The notes under the pieces are model-generated. The model made no database searches, was not told the origin of the DNA, and saw nothing but the letters and a program-made list of their open reading frames with translations. Shown in pieces: positions 1 through 10,637 of a stretch of DNA of 64,000 nt (positions are counted from its first letter, which is position 1; every line of letters starts with the position of its first letter). Both the position numbers and the translations under genes were made by a program. Source of the stretch: Paragyromitra xinjiangensis (taxonomy: Eukaryota > Ascomycota > Pezizomycetes > Pezizales > Discinaceae). Location of the stretch: NCBI GenBank assembly GCA_038503065.1, contig JBCAMK010000020.1, positions 806,001-870,000 on the forward strand. Reading direction: 5' to 3'.

Positions 1-1017
1 CGATCATCAAGACAACACGACTCGTCCCCTATTAGCTCCCCTATTGACTCCATCACTGAACCCATCCACTCCGATAGCGAGACGGATGATGATTATTTGG
101 AAGAGGCAGAGGCTGTAACGCGTCAGATTACTGCCGGAAAACGTCCTGCCTCGCCTTTGGATAATTATGAACGTACTCCAAAGAGGCGATCGCTTTTGAA
201 GTTGGTAAAGTCATCAAACCTCTCTGCAGTCTGCTCTTTCTGTTGACTGACATTTTGGGATAAGCATAACCCATCTTCCTCTCACCATCATGATATGCGA
301 GCACCAAAAGGATTCTCGACACCAACGCGTCGCGGCTGCTCACCGACGTATTCCGTCACTTCAGGTACTTCATTCGCCGGATCAGAGTCTACTGATGTCA
401 GTGTCACTCCAAGCGGGCGTTGTAGCCGTACAACAGCTGCCATAGGTCTTGAAGGTGACGAGCGGCGAATATTTTACTTAACTGGCGACTTAATACGTCA
501 TGATGTTTGGTTCAACGAGCCTTTTATTGATCCAGCAAAAAATGATCAATATGTTGAGAACCTTTGGTACAAAGTCATCAAAGAGAATAATCTAACACTT
601 ATTTCGATCCAAGGAGGAGTTCTTTCAAACGTATAACGTCTCCTAGATGCCGCAATTCATCCACAATATACTAACTGTTCTTCCAGTTGAAGCAAAAGCA
701 GTCTACAGCGCGGTCATATATGGCAGGAGAAATCAAGGATTGGCTGCTGAAGATATACGGACTTGAGAAGCTGTCTACGAAGGAAGTCAAGGCTCAGGTT
801 GCGTATCTTTTGGAAAACGATTGATATGTTTGCCATCCAAAGAAGTATGAGGTATGTACAGGGAACGTCTTCATGCAGGCAAATTACGGCTGAATCATTA
901 AGATATGTGGCTGGAGATTCGCAGCTCCCCAGATCAAACTGTTGGTCAACCACAAATTCTTCACAGGTAAACGGCAGAAGGGGTACAAAGACCCTGACTT
1001 TCTTCCTGCAATCAACG

Positions 1018-1438
1018 TTTCATGGATAGGGTCAGGCACATGTGTGGTGTTAAGGATTAGTTATTGTATTATTTCGTTGTGTTTCTTTGTGATTCGGTTG
1101 GGTTGCTTTGAATGGTTGAGTCATGGATGAGTCATAGAAAGGGGAAAATTGGGTATATAAGCGATGGATTTCTGCGGTTGTGATTGTTCTTTTCTTTCCT
1201 TTCTTAAGCAACGTTTCTTACTTTACTTCTACCCTACTGTTATAGAAATATCATCTCTGTTTCTACCTCAGAAACATCGTTGTCGCTGTCGTTGTCACCC
1301 CCCCAGAATCACCTCGATTCTTACCCTCCGTGAGGCCTGTGGAAAACATTGTATTATCATTGTAGCGAAGTCTTTTTCAAGTAGCACTGCTCACCTTTGG
1401 GGATACCGAAGGGCTTGACGAAACCTCGCTCCCTGAGA
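1018..1438 (+). repeat. 5' LTR of Gypsy element
   Basis: Repeated at 6639-7059 with an offset of 5621 bases. The boundary is exact: the two copies diverge outside 1018 and 1438. It contains a TATATAA box at 1154-1160 (U3). Confidence 0.96.
1154..1160 (+). promoter_or_regulatory. TATA box in Gypsy LTR
   Basis: TATATAA in the U3 part of the 5' LTR. A start site some 45-55 nt downstream would fall near 1206, where the possible self-primer sequence begins. Confidence 0.55.
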
Positions 1439-1440
1439 TT

Positions 1441-1449
1441 ACGTTGCTT
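1441..1449 (+). other. Candidate self-priming PBS
   Basis: ACGTTGCTT begins two bases after the 5' LTR. It is a perfect 9-nt complement of AAGCAACGT at 1206-1214, inside the LTR just downstream of the TATA box. I see no match to a tRNA 3' end at the usual place. Tf1/sushi elements prime minus-strand DNA from the 5' end of their own mRNA, and this geometry would allow it. Confidence 0.5.
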
Positions 1450-1660
1450 CCTCATCCACACCCCTCACCATAAGAACACACGCTCTATGGGCATTGCATC
1501 GCGGATTTACCAATCCATCCTTCACCTTTTCCCTTGCACAACTACCCGAAGAACCCCTGAACCAACGCTAGTTGTACCTGACTGGTTGGACCACGAATAC
1601 CTAAGGACCAACTCGACACACTCCACCATCTCCAAAATCACCTAAGGAAACATCTTTACC

Positions 1661-2950
1661 ATGTCGGCTGTACCCAACCCCGCGCCCTCCGATGCCCAAA
1701 CATCCGCGACTTGGGATTTCCCAACCCAAGACCGTTTCGCTGAACTGGCTGGCACGGATATCGCTAGACTTTACCAAGATACCCGTGCCTACATCCATAG
1801 GCTTGAATTACAAATCGAAGCAAGCGATGAAGCCCGTGAGCACGCAGAACAAACCCTGGGCACGACCCAAATACAGCTCACCAATGCCAACGCAACCCTC
1901 CAACAAGCCAACCAAACTACTGACCGCTTACGAAGGGAAAGGGATCAAGCTCGTTTGGGAGCACAACGAGAATCACGTCCTCACTCCCCAGCACCACCTC
2001 CACCCCCCCCATTGGTAAGTCAACACCGGTCAGAAAAAATGCCCGACCCAGAGAAGTTCGATGGGTCTCGCGATAAACTCCCCGGCTTCGTCCTCCAGCT
2101 CCGTTCCAAGCTATCGGTCAACAACGACCGCTTCACCAACGAGAATAATAAAATTCTCTATACCATCAATCGTTTGAAGGGGGCTGCTCTTGAACAAGTC
2201 CGTCACACTGTCCTCCCTAATGGGACAACCACTTGGACCAACGCCGCCGAACTCATTACTGCCCTGGAAACCGCCTTTGGCGACCCCGACCCAACCGGAA
2301 CAGCGAGGAGGGAACTCCACCAACTGAAACAAGGAAAGAGGGAGTTCTCCGCCTACCTAGCGGATTTCCAACGTATCATGGGACGCCTTCAGTATGGGGA
2401 AACCGCGAAAATGGACGCCTTGGAATATGGGATCTCGGAGGAATTGAAGGAAGCAATGGTTGTTATAATAGATCCTCCTACCACCTTCAACACCTTCACT
2501 TCACTCCTCCTTCGGTTAGATAATCGTATCAGGGCCCGCAAGGAGGAGAAGAAAAATACCAACCGGAACAACATGGGACAATTTGTCGCCCCCGCTCCTT
2601 CCTCCTTTACCCCCCATCCTTCCCACACCCCGGGAGGGCTGGCCCCCATGGATCTTTCCTTTGGAAGAACTAGCAATATGGATCGCCCCGCACCAGATCA
2701 ACGGTTCACCATGATTAACGGACGGAAAAAGCTTTCAGATCTCGAGAAACAGTGGCGTCGGTCCACTGGCAAATGTATGTTTTGCGCGGGCGAAAACCAC
2801 TCCTACGCCAACTGCCCCTCAGCGCCAAAAAAACCTGCAATGAGGGGAGCCCTGGTTAATACGGCTCCCGCAGCATCTTCTTCGTCGGGATCTGTTGATC
2901 CATTACCTTCTTTCACGGCTGCAGATATTTCCCAGTCTTTAAACTTGTAA
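1661..2950 (+). CDS. gag: Gypsy Gag polyprotein
   Basis: 429 residues. The central part has retrotransposon Gag features, including a predicted capsid region around residues 115-280 with motifs of the type KLPGFVLQLRSKL and FGDPDPTGTARREL. Near the C-terminus is a single CCHC zinc knuckle (C-X2-C-X4-H-X4-C, about 2770-2815). The N-terminal third is Gln/Ala-rich and probably coiled-coil. The start ATG 1661 is preceded by a leader of about 220 nt. The frame ends at TAA 2948-2950, directly after a slippery heptamer, and the pol frame (-1) is open across the stop. The frame is intact. Confidence 0.92.
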   Translation: MSAVPNPAPSDAQTSATWDFPTQDRFAELAGTDIARLYQDTRAYIHRLELQIEASDEAREHAEQTLGTTQIQLTNANATLQQANQTTDRLRRERDQARLGAQRESRPHSPAPPPPPPLVSQHRSEKMPDPEKFDGSRDKLPGFVLQLRSKLSVNNDRFTNENNKILYTINRLKGAALEQVRHTVLPNGTTTWTNAAELITALETAFGDPDPTGTARRELHQLKQGKREFSAYLADFQRIMGRLQYGETAKMDALEYGISEELKEAMVVIIDPPTTFNTFTSLLLRLDNRIRARKEEKKNTNRNNMGQFVAPAPSSFTPHPSHTPGGLAPMDLSFGRTSNMDRPAPDQRFTMINGRKKLSDLEKQWRRSTGKCMFCAGENHSYANCPSAPKKPAMRGALVNTAPAASSSSGSVDPLPSFTAADISQSLNL

Positions 2951-2983
2951 AACCAGAGTCGCTATGTGACCCTGCTCTGGTTT
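2938..2983 (+). promoter_or_regulatory. -1 programmed ribosomal frameshift signal (gag/pol)
   Basis: The heptamer TTTAAAC at 2938-2944 is in the right register of the gag frame (T TTA AAC). After a 5-nt spacer comes a perfect 9-bp stem: AAACCAGAG at 2950-2958 pairs with CTCTGGTTT at 2975-2983 around a 16-nt loop. The gag stop is at 2948-2950. The -1 frame is open through this region into protease. Heptamer, spacer and hairpin together match the known layout of -1 frameshift sites. Confidence 0.85.
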
Positions 2984-5900
2984 CTTTTTCTTCTTCTCTG
3001 TCTGTTTTTTCTATTTCGGGATTTTCGGTATCTGATGTGTGCGTGGAGAATAAATTGGATGGGGAACATTTTGTTATCTCTTGTAATCTTTCAAGTAACA
3101 ATAAAACCATACAAACTCACGCACTATTGGACACTGGAGCCTCAGGATTTGCATTCATGGATGAAGAATTTGCGCGTCACCATAATTTCCCTCTTATTCC
3201 CCTCAAAATTCCTCGCCAACTCGAGGTTATTGATGGTAGGCCCATTTCTTCGGGTGCCATCACTCATCTTGTACATTGCGGGCTTTCTATTCAAAATCAT
3301 CAGGAAAAAGCCCCCTTTTTCGTAACACAACTTGGTCACTATCCGCTGGTCCTAGGAATCCCTTGGATGAAGCATCATGACGTTTCTCTACAATTCGCAG
3401 CTAATAAAGCTATTTTTGGATCCGAACACTGCCGCACTCATTGTGCCCCCACTAGAATCCCGGTCACAACTCACGGCATTCAACTTCCAAAAGAATTTAA
3501 AATCCATTTCATCGGAGCTGCAGCTTTTAGCCGGCTAGCTAAGAAACGGACATCCCAGATTTACGCCATTTCCCTGTGTGAAATCAATAAAATTCTAGAC
3601 AAACAAGCCACAAAGGAAGAATGGAAACAACGGATCCCCCTGGAATACCATGAGTTCCTGGACATGTTTGATGAATCCAAAGCCAATGGACTCCCCCCAC
3701 GCCGTTCTTATGATCACAAGATACCCCTTCTCGCCGGGAAAGAACCACCCTTCGGGCCGCTCTATGGGATGTCAAGAGAAGAACTCTTGGTATTAAAAGA
3801 GTATATTGAAGATAACCTTGGAAAAGGGTTTATCCAAGCCAGCTCGTCACCAGCCGGAGCCCCGGTTCTCTTTGTGAAGAAAGCTGATGGGTCCCTCCGT
3901 TTGTGCGTGGATTACCGTGGATTAAACAGTATCACCATTAAAGATCGCTATACTTCCCCCCTCATCCGCGAAACCCTGGACCGCCTGGCCAAAGCTAAAT
4001 GGTACACCAAGTTAGACCTTCGCATGGGTTACAATCAAATACGAATGGGAGAAGGGGAAGAGTGAAAAACGGCCTTCCGTACCCGTTACGGCCTCTACGA
4101 GTACAAAGTTATGCCCTTTGGACTCACTAATGCACCTGGCACCTTTCAACGCTTCGTTAACGATTGCCTCACTGAATACTTGGATATTTTTTGTACTGCC
4201 TACCTCGATGATATCTTAATTTACAGTGATAACCTGGAGGAGCATAAGGAACACGTTAATAAGGTACTTCAAGCTCTGAAACAGCAAGGAATCCTCCTCA
4301 AACCTGAGAAATGTGAATTTCATACCCAATCAACGAAATATTTGGGATTGATCCTCTCCCCAGATGGCATCAGCATGGATGAGGAAAAGCTAAAGGCCGT
4401 AAGAGAGTGGGGTGTACCAAGATCGGTTAAAGATGTCCAGGCTTTCTTGGGGTTTGCGAATTTTTATCGACGGTTTATATTCGGATTTTCACGACTTTCC
4501 TCCCCCCTTTCGGCATTAACAAAAAAGGACACTCCGTTTGAATGGTCCCCTAAAGCACAGCAAGCTTTCGATGCATTAAAATTCGCTTTCACTACCGCCC
4601 CAATCCTCATGCACTTCGACCCCGATAAGAAAATCTTTGTGGAAACCGATGCTTCAGACTACGTATCCGCTGGTATTCTATCTCAATATGACGATAATGG
4701 AGTTTTACACCCAGTAGCCTTCTTTTCAAAGAAACATTCCCCCGCAGAATGCAACTATGAAATATACGACAAAGAACTACTAGCCATTATTCGCACATTC
4801 GAGGAATGGAGACCGGAATTGGAAGGGGCAGCACATCCCATCTCAGTTATTTCTGACCATAAGAATTTGGAATACTTCATGACTACCAAACAACTAAATC
4901 GTCGACAAGCAAGATGGGCTGAGTACCTTTCACGTTTCAATTTCGTTATTACCTATCGACCAGGAAAACAAGGGGGAAAACCGGACGCATTGACAAGGAG
5001 ATCAGGAGACCTCCCTGAAGAAGGGGATGAAAGACTCGCACACCAGAGTCAAGTGGTATTAAAAAAGGAAAATCTGGATCCTAAGCTAAGTTTGTTGGCG
5101 GGCTCTTTATCAAACGAACCCGCTGAAATGGACGCCACCCTATTTTTATTATTCAAAGAAGGATATAAAGCTGACCCATTCCCGGAGAAAATCCTTACAG
5201 CATTAGAAAAAGGAGATAGACAATCAAAGGAAATCTCACTGGCCGAATGCACTAACAGTAACGGACTCCTCAAGTACCGTCAATGTTTCTTCGTCCCCGA
5301 TTTCGATTCATTACGCCTTGAAATCCTGAAACAATATCACGATATACCGGCAGCAGGGCATTCAGGACGAGAAAAAACTTTTGAGCTGGTATCCAGGGAT
5401 TTTTATTGGCCAAAGATGAGGGAATATATCGGCCGCTACATCAGGAATTGCCACGTTTGTCAACGAGCAAAGCCAACAACGCAAGGCACGCAAGGAGTTT
5501 TACGCCCCCTACCTATTCCGAATAGACCTTGGGGAGAATTATCAATGGGTTTTGTGACAGGGTTACTGGAATCGGAAGGCTTTGACGCAATAATGGTTAT
5601 TGTTGACCGATTGTCGAAAATGAGACACCTAATTCCTTGCAACACCACTGTGAATGCTCGACAAGTGGCTGATTTGTACCTCCTGAATGTCTGGAAAATT
5701 CACGGCTTACCCTCTCATATCACTTCCGACCGTGGTACACAGTTCACCGCCAAGTTTTGGAAAGAGTTATGCCAACGGCTACAAATCAAGGCCAGGATGT
5801 CAACCTCCTTCCACCCAGAAACGGACGGACAAACTGAGAGACTCAATGCAGTAATGGAACAGTATCTCCGGTGCTACGTGTCTTATCAGCAAGAAGACTG

Positions 5901-6603
5901 GGTTAAGTGGTTACCAATCGCGGAGTTCACAGCAAATAATCAAGAATCGGCAAGTACAAAGGTGACACCTTTCTTTGCCAATTACGGTTACCACCCTCGC
6001 TTTAACACCTTGATAATGCCAACATCCCGGGATCCACAAGCCCGCGACGCCAAGGACTTCGCCCAGCGCATGGAAGAACTTCGAAACTTCCTACGAACAC
6101 AGATCCGGACGGCCCAAGATGTGTATGAAACAAGTACCAACAGGCATCGAACCCCAGCCCCAGCATATCGAGTCGGAGATCAAGTTTTTGTATCCACCAA
6201 AAACATACGCACTTCCCGGGCTTCAAAGAAACTGGACTGGAAATGGATGGGCCCATACCCGGTTAAAAGAGTTGTGTCACCCTATGCTTATGAGATTGAC
6301 CTTCCTTCCTCAGTCAAATACCATTCCGTCTTTCACGTATCCTTGATAAAGCCAACCGCGACAGACCCCTTGCCAGGACAGATAATTCCACCACCACCTC
6401 CAGTACAAGTCAATGATCGTGAGGAATACTATATTGATGAAATCCTGGATTCGAGGATACAATATGGAAACCTGGAATACTTGGTCAAATGGACGGGCTA
6501 TGCTCAACCTACCTGGGAATCGGCAAAGGATCATCAAGAAACACAGGCCGTGGAGATCTTTCACCAACGGTATCCCGATAAATTTAACGATGTGGTACCT
6601 TAG
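2942..6603 (+). pseudogene. pol: Gypsy Pol: protease, RT, RNase H, integrase, chromodomain; one TGA
   Basis: Expressed as a -1 fusion with Gag. Aspartic protease motif LLDTGASGF is near 3125-3155. RT spans about 3800-4500, with the catalytic box YLDDI near 4200. RNase H has VETDASDY (about 4640) and later Asp/Glu residues. Integrase has an H2C2 zinc finger around 5335-5470 and D,D,E motifs IVDRLSK, TSDRGTQF and HPETDGQTERLN. A GPY/F module follows, then a C-terminal chromodomain (about 6420-6560, EYLVKWTGY). The reading frame is the same throughout, but TGA 4063-4065 stands where the family has Trp in the RT segment before KTAFRTRYG. This is a single TGG-to-TGA change. Without readthrough, RT is cut before its active site. 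Confidence 0.9.
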
Positions 6604-6623
6604 GTTCGCAGGAGCTCACGCTT

Positions 6624-6634
6624 GAAGGAGGGGG
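6624..6634 (+). other. Polypurine tract of Gypsy element
   Basis: GAAGGAGGGGG, four bases before the 3' LTR; the plus-strand primer position in LTR retrotransposons. Confidence 0.75.
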
Positions 6635-6638
6635 CTAC

Positions 6639-7059
6639 TTTCATGGATAGGGTCAGGCACATGTGTGGTGTTAAGGATTAGTTATTGTATTATTTCGTTG
6701 TGTTTCTTTGTGATTCGGTTGGGTTGCTTTGAATGGTTGAGTCATGGATGAGTCATAGAAAGGGGAAAATTGGGTATATAAGCGATGGATTTCTGCGGTT
6801 GTGATTGTTCTTTTCTTTCCTTTCTTAAGCAACGTTTCTTACTTTACTTCTACCCTACTGTTATAGAAATATCATCTCTGTTTCTACCTCAGAAACATCG
6901 TTGTCGCTGTCGTTGTCACCCCCCCAGAATCACCTCGATTCTTACCCTCCGTGAGGCCTGTGGAAAACATTGTATTATCATTGTAGCGAAGTCTTTTTCA
7001 AGTAGCACTGCTCACCTTTGGGGATACCGAAGGGCTTGACGAAACCTTGCTCCCTGAGA
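6639..7059 (+). repeat. 3' LTR of Gypsy element
   Basis: Second LTR copy, preceded by a purine tract and followed by the CAACG target duplication. Confidence 0.96.
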
Positions 7060-7510
7060 CAACGACAGGTTTATTATTCTGGCAGCTACCTCTCTCGGGC
7101 ATTCTTTGCAAGGTTGGCAGACAGGCATATGGATCAGACCTCTAGAGTTTAAGTCTGACAATTGTAGAGGTATATTCTTGATGCCGTATCTCGTCTGGTT
7201 GGGGACTAATATCGTCTACAAGCATTATACACGCGACATCGACGGACATGGAATAAGCTTCCAGATGTGAATAAGGCTAAGATTGTCGAGGACCTTAAAG
7301 CCTTGCTAAAGAAGACGAACAATCTCCAGACATCTGCCTTGCAGCAGTCAGAGGAAGCATACGAGGATCCAGCAGCAGATGACTTCCTGGATTTCCAGGT
7401 TATTTCAGATACGGAGGAGGATCAATCACCGCGGCTACAGTCTTCAAAGGTGGATTTGCTGGTTGAGGAGGTAGAGGAAGTAGACGATATAGAGCTGGAA
7501 GAGGACGAGG

Positions 7511-7600
7511 GTCGTCAGGATGAGGAGACTGAGGCTGAAGGTCGACAGGATGAGGAGACTGAGGCTGAAGGTCGACAGGATGAGGAGACTGAGGCTGAAG
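7511..7600 (+). repeat. 30-bp tandem repeat, three copies
   Basis: Three near-identical units at 7511-7540, 7541-7570 and 7571-7600, in frame. They encode GRQDEETEAE three times at the acidic end of the P4 accessory protein. The homologous P1 gene ends in a different acidic repeat. Confidence 0.9.
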
Positions 7601-7799
7601 ACGGGGGAAATGAGGCAGGGCCTAAGTAGCTGGAGCACAAAGGATATCGGATTATGAAATGTACAATAGCTAGCTAGATAGAGAATATTTTTTCCAGAGG
7701 ACGCAAGGCATCTAGAAAAGGACAAATAGCGGCAGTAATGCATACAAGTGAAATGCCTCATTGAAAGTAAGCAAAGTCAAGGCACTGTAGAGGAGCAAT

Positions 7800-8032
7800 A
7801 TGTAGATAATCTCGCCGAGGAAGAGCTTCAAACCATCCCATATCGGCGAGGAAAGGGCTTTGTCAAGACTCCTCGCGGAGAAAAGGACTTTGTCCGGCTC
7901 CTCGCTGAGGAAAGGACTTTGTCAAGGCTCCTCGCTGAGGAAACGGGACAGGTTGCGTCCTCGGCGAGATCCATGATGTCGCTTAGCTCCTCGGCGAGGA
8001 TAGGACTTTGTTCATGCCTTTGCAGTTCTTAA
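7800..8032. repeat. Subterminal repeats of P4
   Basis: Several imperfect copies of a unit of about 27-30 bp of the type CTCGCTGAGGAAAGGACTTT. They lie close to the right TIR, as the 52-bp repeats of P1 lie close to its left TIR. In CACTA-like elements such repeats bind transposase. The open frame here (7748-8032) follows the repeat and is probably not a gene. 7630-7800 shows nothing recognisable. Confidence 0.6.
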
Positions 8033-8093
8033 CATTCCTCTGTCGCCTCGCTGACCTCGCTGGCCTCTGCAGAGGTCAGCGAGGAACCGTGAG

Positions 8094-8105
8094 TTTTTGC
8101 TGATG
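8094..8105 (+). repeat. Right TIR of P4
   Basis: TTTTTGCTGATG, identical to the terminal 12 bases of P1. The next base starts minisatellite sequence of another element. Confidence 0.65.
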
Positions 8106-9040
8106 CAGCGAATCGATTAATTGATTGAGGCAGCGGAAGCTCAGGCAGTGAATTGACCATATGGCGGAGGCAGCGGAGGCTGCAGCAGCGAATTGACCAA
8201 TTGGCGGAGGCGGAGGAAGCTCAGGCAGCGGATCGATGACCTCCAGGAGGCGGCAGAAGCTCAGGCAGCGAATCGACCATATGGCGCAGGCAGGAGAGGC
8301 TGCTGCAGCAAATCGATCAATTGGCTGAGGCGGCGGAAGCTCAGGCAGCGAATCGACCATATGGCACAGGCAGCGGAGGCTGCTGCAGCGAATTGATCAG
8401 CATATTGAGCTCGCTCAGGCAGAAGCAGAGGAAGCAGAACCAGCGGATCGAAGCGAGTCTAGGAGGCATATCAGCGGGTGTCAAATAAACGGAATCAAGA
8501 CGTTACCTGGGAGGTTCTTTGCAAGCAGAGCTCGTTACTTCGAACCTAAATGTCACAATGTCAGCGGTACAGCGAGGTAGGGGATGGGTGGGAGTGAATA
8601 GGGGATGGGTGGGAGGGAATAGGGGGAAGCAATAGTAGGAAGGACGGGAGAGGTGGAGATTGGTGTCTTATTAGGCGTTGCTTTGGCAACGGCATGGCGA
8701 CTACTAAGCGATGACTAAGCGACCTGGAGATTTTTGAAAATCGCCAAGTGCCTGGGGGGAGGCGAGGTGAATTTTGCTAAGTCCCGAGTTTCCAGGGACT
8801 TAGCAAAATTCGATGGGTAGAGCCTGCTGGATTTCGCTAAGTGCCACATCCGGGCGTGGGTGGTCACAGCTGAGCTGCAGCCGAGCGCCAGGAGGCCAGA
8901 GCGTTGCGCAGCCTGCGCCCACACAGGCAAGCACTCAGACCAGCTCGCCTGGGTTGTAGGGAAGGCCACAAACGCAGCGGGCGGAATATGGCCTTCCGGA
9001 AGACAAGAAAGTGTTGGGGTAACATTTTTTTTTGCTGATG
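8106..9040 (-). mobile_element. Non-autonomous Plavaka-type element P3, left half, reversed
   Basis: Read from 9040 downwards, it matches the left half of P2 (42876 upwards): the same TIR, the same block with accttagcaaaattc-like text, then the 40-bp-type minisatellite at about 8450-8106. P4 is inserted in the minisatellite, so the other half lies left of the window. The 186-codon frame at 8715-9275 crosses the TIR end at 9040 and is not believed. Confidence 0.65.
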
Positions 9041-9041
9041 T

Positions 9042-9384
9042 TGGTGGATCATAGAGTCCTGACTGGTAGAGCAGTGCTTGAGGAGCAGTTGCACCTGAGG
9101 TGCAGAACCTCAGCGGAATGTGAGAAAACACTTCTGAAGGGACCCGCCCATGATCACTGACAGGATTCAGGGTTAACCAGATCCCCCAGCTGAGTAGAAC
9201 TGAGTAGAGGCGGTGAGCATGCAGTACTACGAGTACTGGCAAGGCCCGCCACCAGTTGCTTTTCTCCATCTTCAACCAGAGACCTAGTGACGAGAATTAC
9301 CGAGTTCAGCCCTTAAGGTTATTGAGTATACTGCACGAAAATACTTTAAGATCTCAGCCTGACTTTAGTATAAGCAATGGCCGT
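9042..9384 (+). repeat. LTR-like direct repeat, copy 1
   Basis: About 343 bp, repeated at 10638-10981 with roughly 85-90% identity by eye. Both copies end with a TATAAGCAA-type sequence and AT-rich blocks. The second is followed by a leader resembling that of the Gypsy element. Probably LTRs of an old Gypsy-type element. 9385-9819 holds nothing I can assign. Confidence 0.5.
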
Positions 9385-9819
9385 TTTCTTACCTGGCCTT
9401 AGCAGTTGTCTAGAGGACTGCAGAGGACGCACTCCTAGACTTCCACAAACGCTACCTCAAGAAGCTTAGAGATGCTCGAGTGAAGAGGCTATCATAGCTG
9501 TGCTCCCTTTATCTTTATTTGCTGTCAATGAAACTAGCTATCTTTCCTGCATTTCAATCATTTCCTATCGGCGGTATTCTCTTATCCTTTATTTCACCTG
9601 TACAACACTATCATGAAATCAGCAAAAAATTGAAATGCCGTAAAGTCTCTCTGGATGCCAAAATGCCATGGCAAAAACCTACCTTTCTGGACGCAGTGTG
9701 GTCCAACTACATGTTGTCCAGAAAACATGGGGTAGGAGCTCTGGCCGTCTGAAAGGCAGTGCTGTAGGCTCTGATTGTCTGGATGAGCTTTAGTCACCTG
9801 GACGAGCTCTGGTTGCCTG

Positions 9820-10019
9820 CATCAGCAAAAAAAGGGATTGTTGCCCGGTCCGCCCAATGCATCAGGCGCCCCAGACGGTGGGGGCAGAATATAGCCCTCG
9901 CTCAGGCTGTAAATTTTGCCCTTCATGTCTGGGCGACAGCTTACTAGAGATTGGCATGGGGTTGCCCTAGGTCCAGGAGGCTATTCTCTGGGCGACCACG
10001 GAAGGTTGACGAGCGTCTG
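9820..10019 (-). mobile_element. Right end of a P2-like element, reversed
   Basis: Starts with the TIR CATCAGCAAAAA. About 200 bp are the reverse complement of 11451-11650, and also of the right end of P2 (56321-56524). It stops at 10019, where another TIR begins. Confidence 0.6.
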
Positions 10020-10300
10020 CATCAGTAAAAAAAAAAAGGCATCCAGAAGGGTAACATTGTATAATGGCATTCTGACCCTCTAGAAGAGGGGCATTGCCTC
10101 TCGAACCCCTCCTGACGGCCTGCCTGTGCCTGTGCTGCATCTAGACGCGCTCTGACTAACTCTTACCACCAGCCAAAACCCAAGCACCTTTCTAGAAGCC
10201 CGTGCTTTCACCGACCGACCTGTGTGTGTCCGACACCCTCCCGATGTGTGTAGCTGCCGGAACTTTTTTTTTATTTCGCTAAGTCAAAACCCTGTGTAAC
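10020..10300 (+). mobile_element. Left end of another Plavaka-type element (fragment)
   Basis: Begins CATCAGTAAAAA, a one-base variant of the TIR, inserted in the preceding P2-like end. No matching right end was found, so the extent is uncertain. 10300-10637 shows no recognisable feature. Confidence 0.35.
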
Positions 10301-10637
10301 GGACCGACAAGGCTGTTACATGCGAAAGGTAAAATAGACCCGGGCAGACGGAGAGGTACAAGGACCAGCATGAGTGGAGTAGCTACCACATGCTAGGGAA
10401 CACCAGTACCCCGCTGACCTGGTGGTTAGGAACATCCAGAGGTGCTAAGGCTGACGGGCCTGTAGCAAATCTCTGATGACATCAAGCACAAAGAAATGTG
10501 GTTGAGTTCCTAATCCACCTGTGCATGCCCCACCAGCTATGGCTGATAGGCGGCGCAACTGGGAGAACTATTCTAGCGGACACCTGACGCAACTATGGAC
10601 TGATCAGCGCCATGCAAGTAGTCCTGCAGGACTAGGC

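Larger units (their letters stand above)
1018..7059 (+). mobile_element. Ty3/Gypsy chromovirus, nearly intact, with 5-bp TSD
   Basis: A 6,042-bp element with 421-bp LTRs (1018-1438 and 6639-7059), flanked by the direct repeat CAACG at 1013-1017 and 7060-7064. I see one LTR difference (C at 1427, T at 7048, in a CpG), so the insertion is young. The order is LTR, putative PBS, gag, pol (PR-RT-RNase H-integrase-chromodomain), polypurine tract, LTR. The chromodomain and the possible self-primer place it near the Tf1/sushi branch of chromoviruses (inference). It sits in an exon of the P4 accessory gene. The LTR ends TTTCA...TGAGA are not the usual TG...CA. A single TGA in RT appears to disable it. 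Confidence 0.95.
1..7629 (+). pseudogene. P4 accessory gene, DUF6532-like, split by Gypsy insertion
   Basis: Exons read in one frame: up to 204, 265-630, 687-851, then 903-1017, continuing at 7065 after the Gypsy element. Introns are 205-264, 631-686 and 852-902, all GT-AG and phase 0; CTGAC/CTAAC-like branch sites are visible in the first two. The N-terminus is acidic and ends in a basic KRRS patch. The core has the motif GWRFAAPQI at about 906-935, matched by GWRFGAPQI in the third gene of P1. Exon 687-851 is 165 nt, as is its counterpart in P1. The pattern (charged helical start, LLENDR, later a TG-W segment) resembles fungal DUF6532 proteins; that name is from memory of the family. Damage: TGA at 822-824 where CGA (Arg) is expected, the Gypsy insertion, and a frame change near 7265. 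After that an acidic tail (7267-7629) ends in 10-residue repeats. Function unknown. Confidence 0.6.
1..8105 (+). mobile_element. Plavaka-type DNA transposon P4, right part (left end outside window)
   Basis: The right end is a TIR that ends at 8105 and reads, inward from the end, CATCAGCAAAAA. This is the same terminus as autonomous element P1 (46428-55744). Inside lies an intron-containing accessory gene homologous to the third gene of P1, at the same relative place: last gene before the right TIR. Between gene and TIR are short subterminal repeats (about 7800-8032). The element is inserted into the minisatellite of another element of this group (8106-9040) and is itself cut by a Gypsy element (1018-7059). 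Its transposase would lie to the left of base 1. Assignment rests on the TIR and the gene homology; the left TIR cannot be seen. Confidence 0.7.

Noticed and set aside
4063..4065. TGA read as Trp (altered genetic code)
   Set aside because: Other TGA codons in the window stand at Arg positions, so the pattern is mutation, not reassignment.
7250..7270. An additional intron in the P4 gene ending CTTCCAG near 7264
   Set aside because: The sequence before it is well-formed protein continuing the frame, and no donor gives a better join; a small frameshift is simpler.
8715..9275. 186-codon reverse frame
   Set aside because: It crosses a transposon end at 9040 and joins two unrelated repeats.
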